From Actinomadura montaniterrae (GTDB lineage: Bacteria > Actinomycetota > Actinomycetes > Streptosporangiales > Streptosporangiaceae): a stretch of DNA of 48,191 bases. The DNA lies in contig NZ_WBMR01000055.1 in NCBI RefSeq assembly GCF_008923365.1, positions 1-48,191 on the forward strand. The letters run 5' to 3'. This document shows, piece after piece, positions 48,112 to 48,191 of this stretch. The position numbers were made by a program, and so were the translations under genes. The notes beneath the pieces were generated by a model. The model was not told the origin of the DNA. It worked only from the letters and a program-made list of their open reading frames with translations, and searched no databases. The stretch's first letter is position 1, and every line of letters starts with the position of its first letter.

Positions 48112-48191
48112 GTGAACGCTCCCGCCCGACTCGCGCGGCTCGCCGCCCCGGCGGCCGCCGCGTGCGCCGCGCTCGCGCTGGCGGCCGGCCC
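48112..48191 (+). CDS. Exported protein, N-terminal fragment (3' truncated)
   Basis: GTG 48112 has an excellent GAGGAGG site upstream. The 26 visible residues (NAPARLARLAAPAAAACAAL then LALAAG) are a signal peptide: two Arg, then an Ala/Leu-rich hydrophobic core. The rest lies outside the window, so the product is unknown. Confidence 0.7.
   Translation, partial: MNAPARLARLAAPAAAACAALALAAG

Overview
The window is very GC-rich with strong G/C bias at third codon positions, frequent GTG starts and many ATGA stop/start overlaps. It carries actinobacterial marker enzymes: a KshA/KstD/Hsa steroid pathway, an NDMA-type alcohol dehydrogenase, and PadR and IclR regulators. I infer a chromosomal segment of a filamentous or nocardioform actinomycete, perhaps near Actinomadura; the genus is a guess. 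I see no rRNA, tRNA, CRISPR array, insertion sequence or integrase.

Region 1 (1-5.8 kb) is a cell-surface block: the end of a CDP-glycerol glycerophosphotransferase, a polytopic membrane protein, an LPG-synthase-TM (flippase-like) protein, a PAP2 phosphatase, a GT4 glycosyltransferase and a PIG-L deacetylase. The same inverted repeat (TACTAC-N7-GTAGTA) occurs at both ends of the block.

Region 2 (6.0-26.6 kb) is a steroid/aromatic catabolism island. It holds an alpha/beta hydrolase, three SDRs, two paralogous PadR regulators, a FadD3-like acyl-CoA ligase, an LLM flavin monooxygenase, and a spare flavin reductase. The core operon is hsaA-hsaB-kstD-kshA-small Cys protein-SDR. Beyond it lie an NDMA-type alcohol dehydrogenase, a HAD phosphatase, the meta-cleavage operon hsaE-hsaG-hsaF and two IclR regulators. 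Four promoter regions share a palindromic site related to GTATTYCYAATTGGAACAYC, which suggests one regulon. The ring-cleavage dioxygenase (hsaC), the hydrolase (hsaD) and kshB are not in the window. A secreted tyrosine phosphatase sits inside the island.

Region 3 (26.6-37.8 kb) has a large FAD/Fe-S D-2-hydroxyacid dehydrogenase-type protein, then an unusual operon. This operon encodes a group II PLP decarboxylase, a PaaK/CapK-like adenylating enzyme and four tandem small proteins that share a G-Q-G-T-x-x-L core and resemble the PixA/AidA inclusion-body family. The second of the four appears frameshifted. A convergent AsnB-type asparagine synthase and a rhodanese follow. The decarboxylase/ligase/four-PixA operon is my best candidate for an undescribed system.

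Region 4 (37.8-46.9 kb) is a sugar or polyol uptake and catabolism operon: a DeoR regulator with a perfect operator palindrome, a lipoprotein binding protein, an ABC ATPase, a permease, two different FGGY kinases, a histidine phosphatase and a 2-hydroxyacid dehydrogenase. The last five genes overlap head to tail. A Tat-exported beta-propeller-like protein and the first codons of another exported protein close the window.
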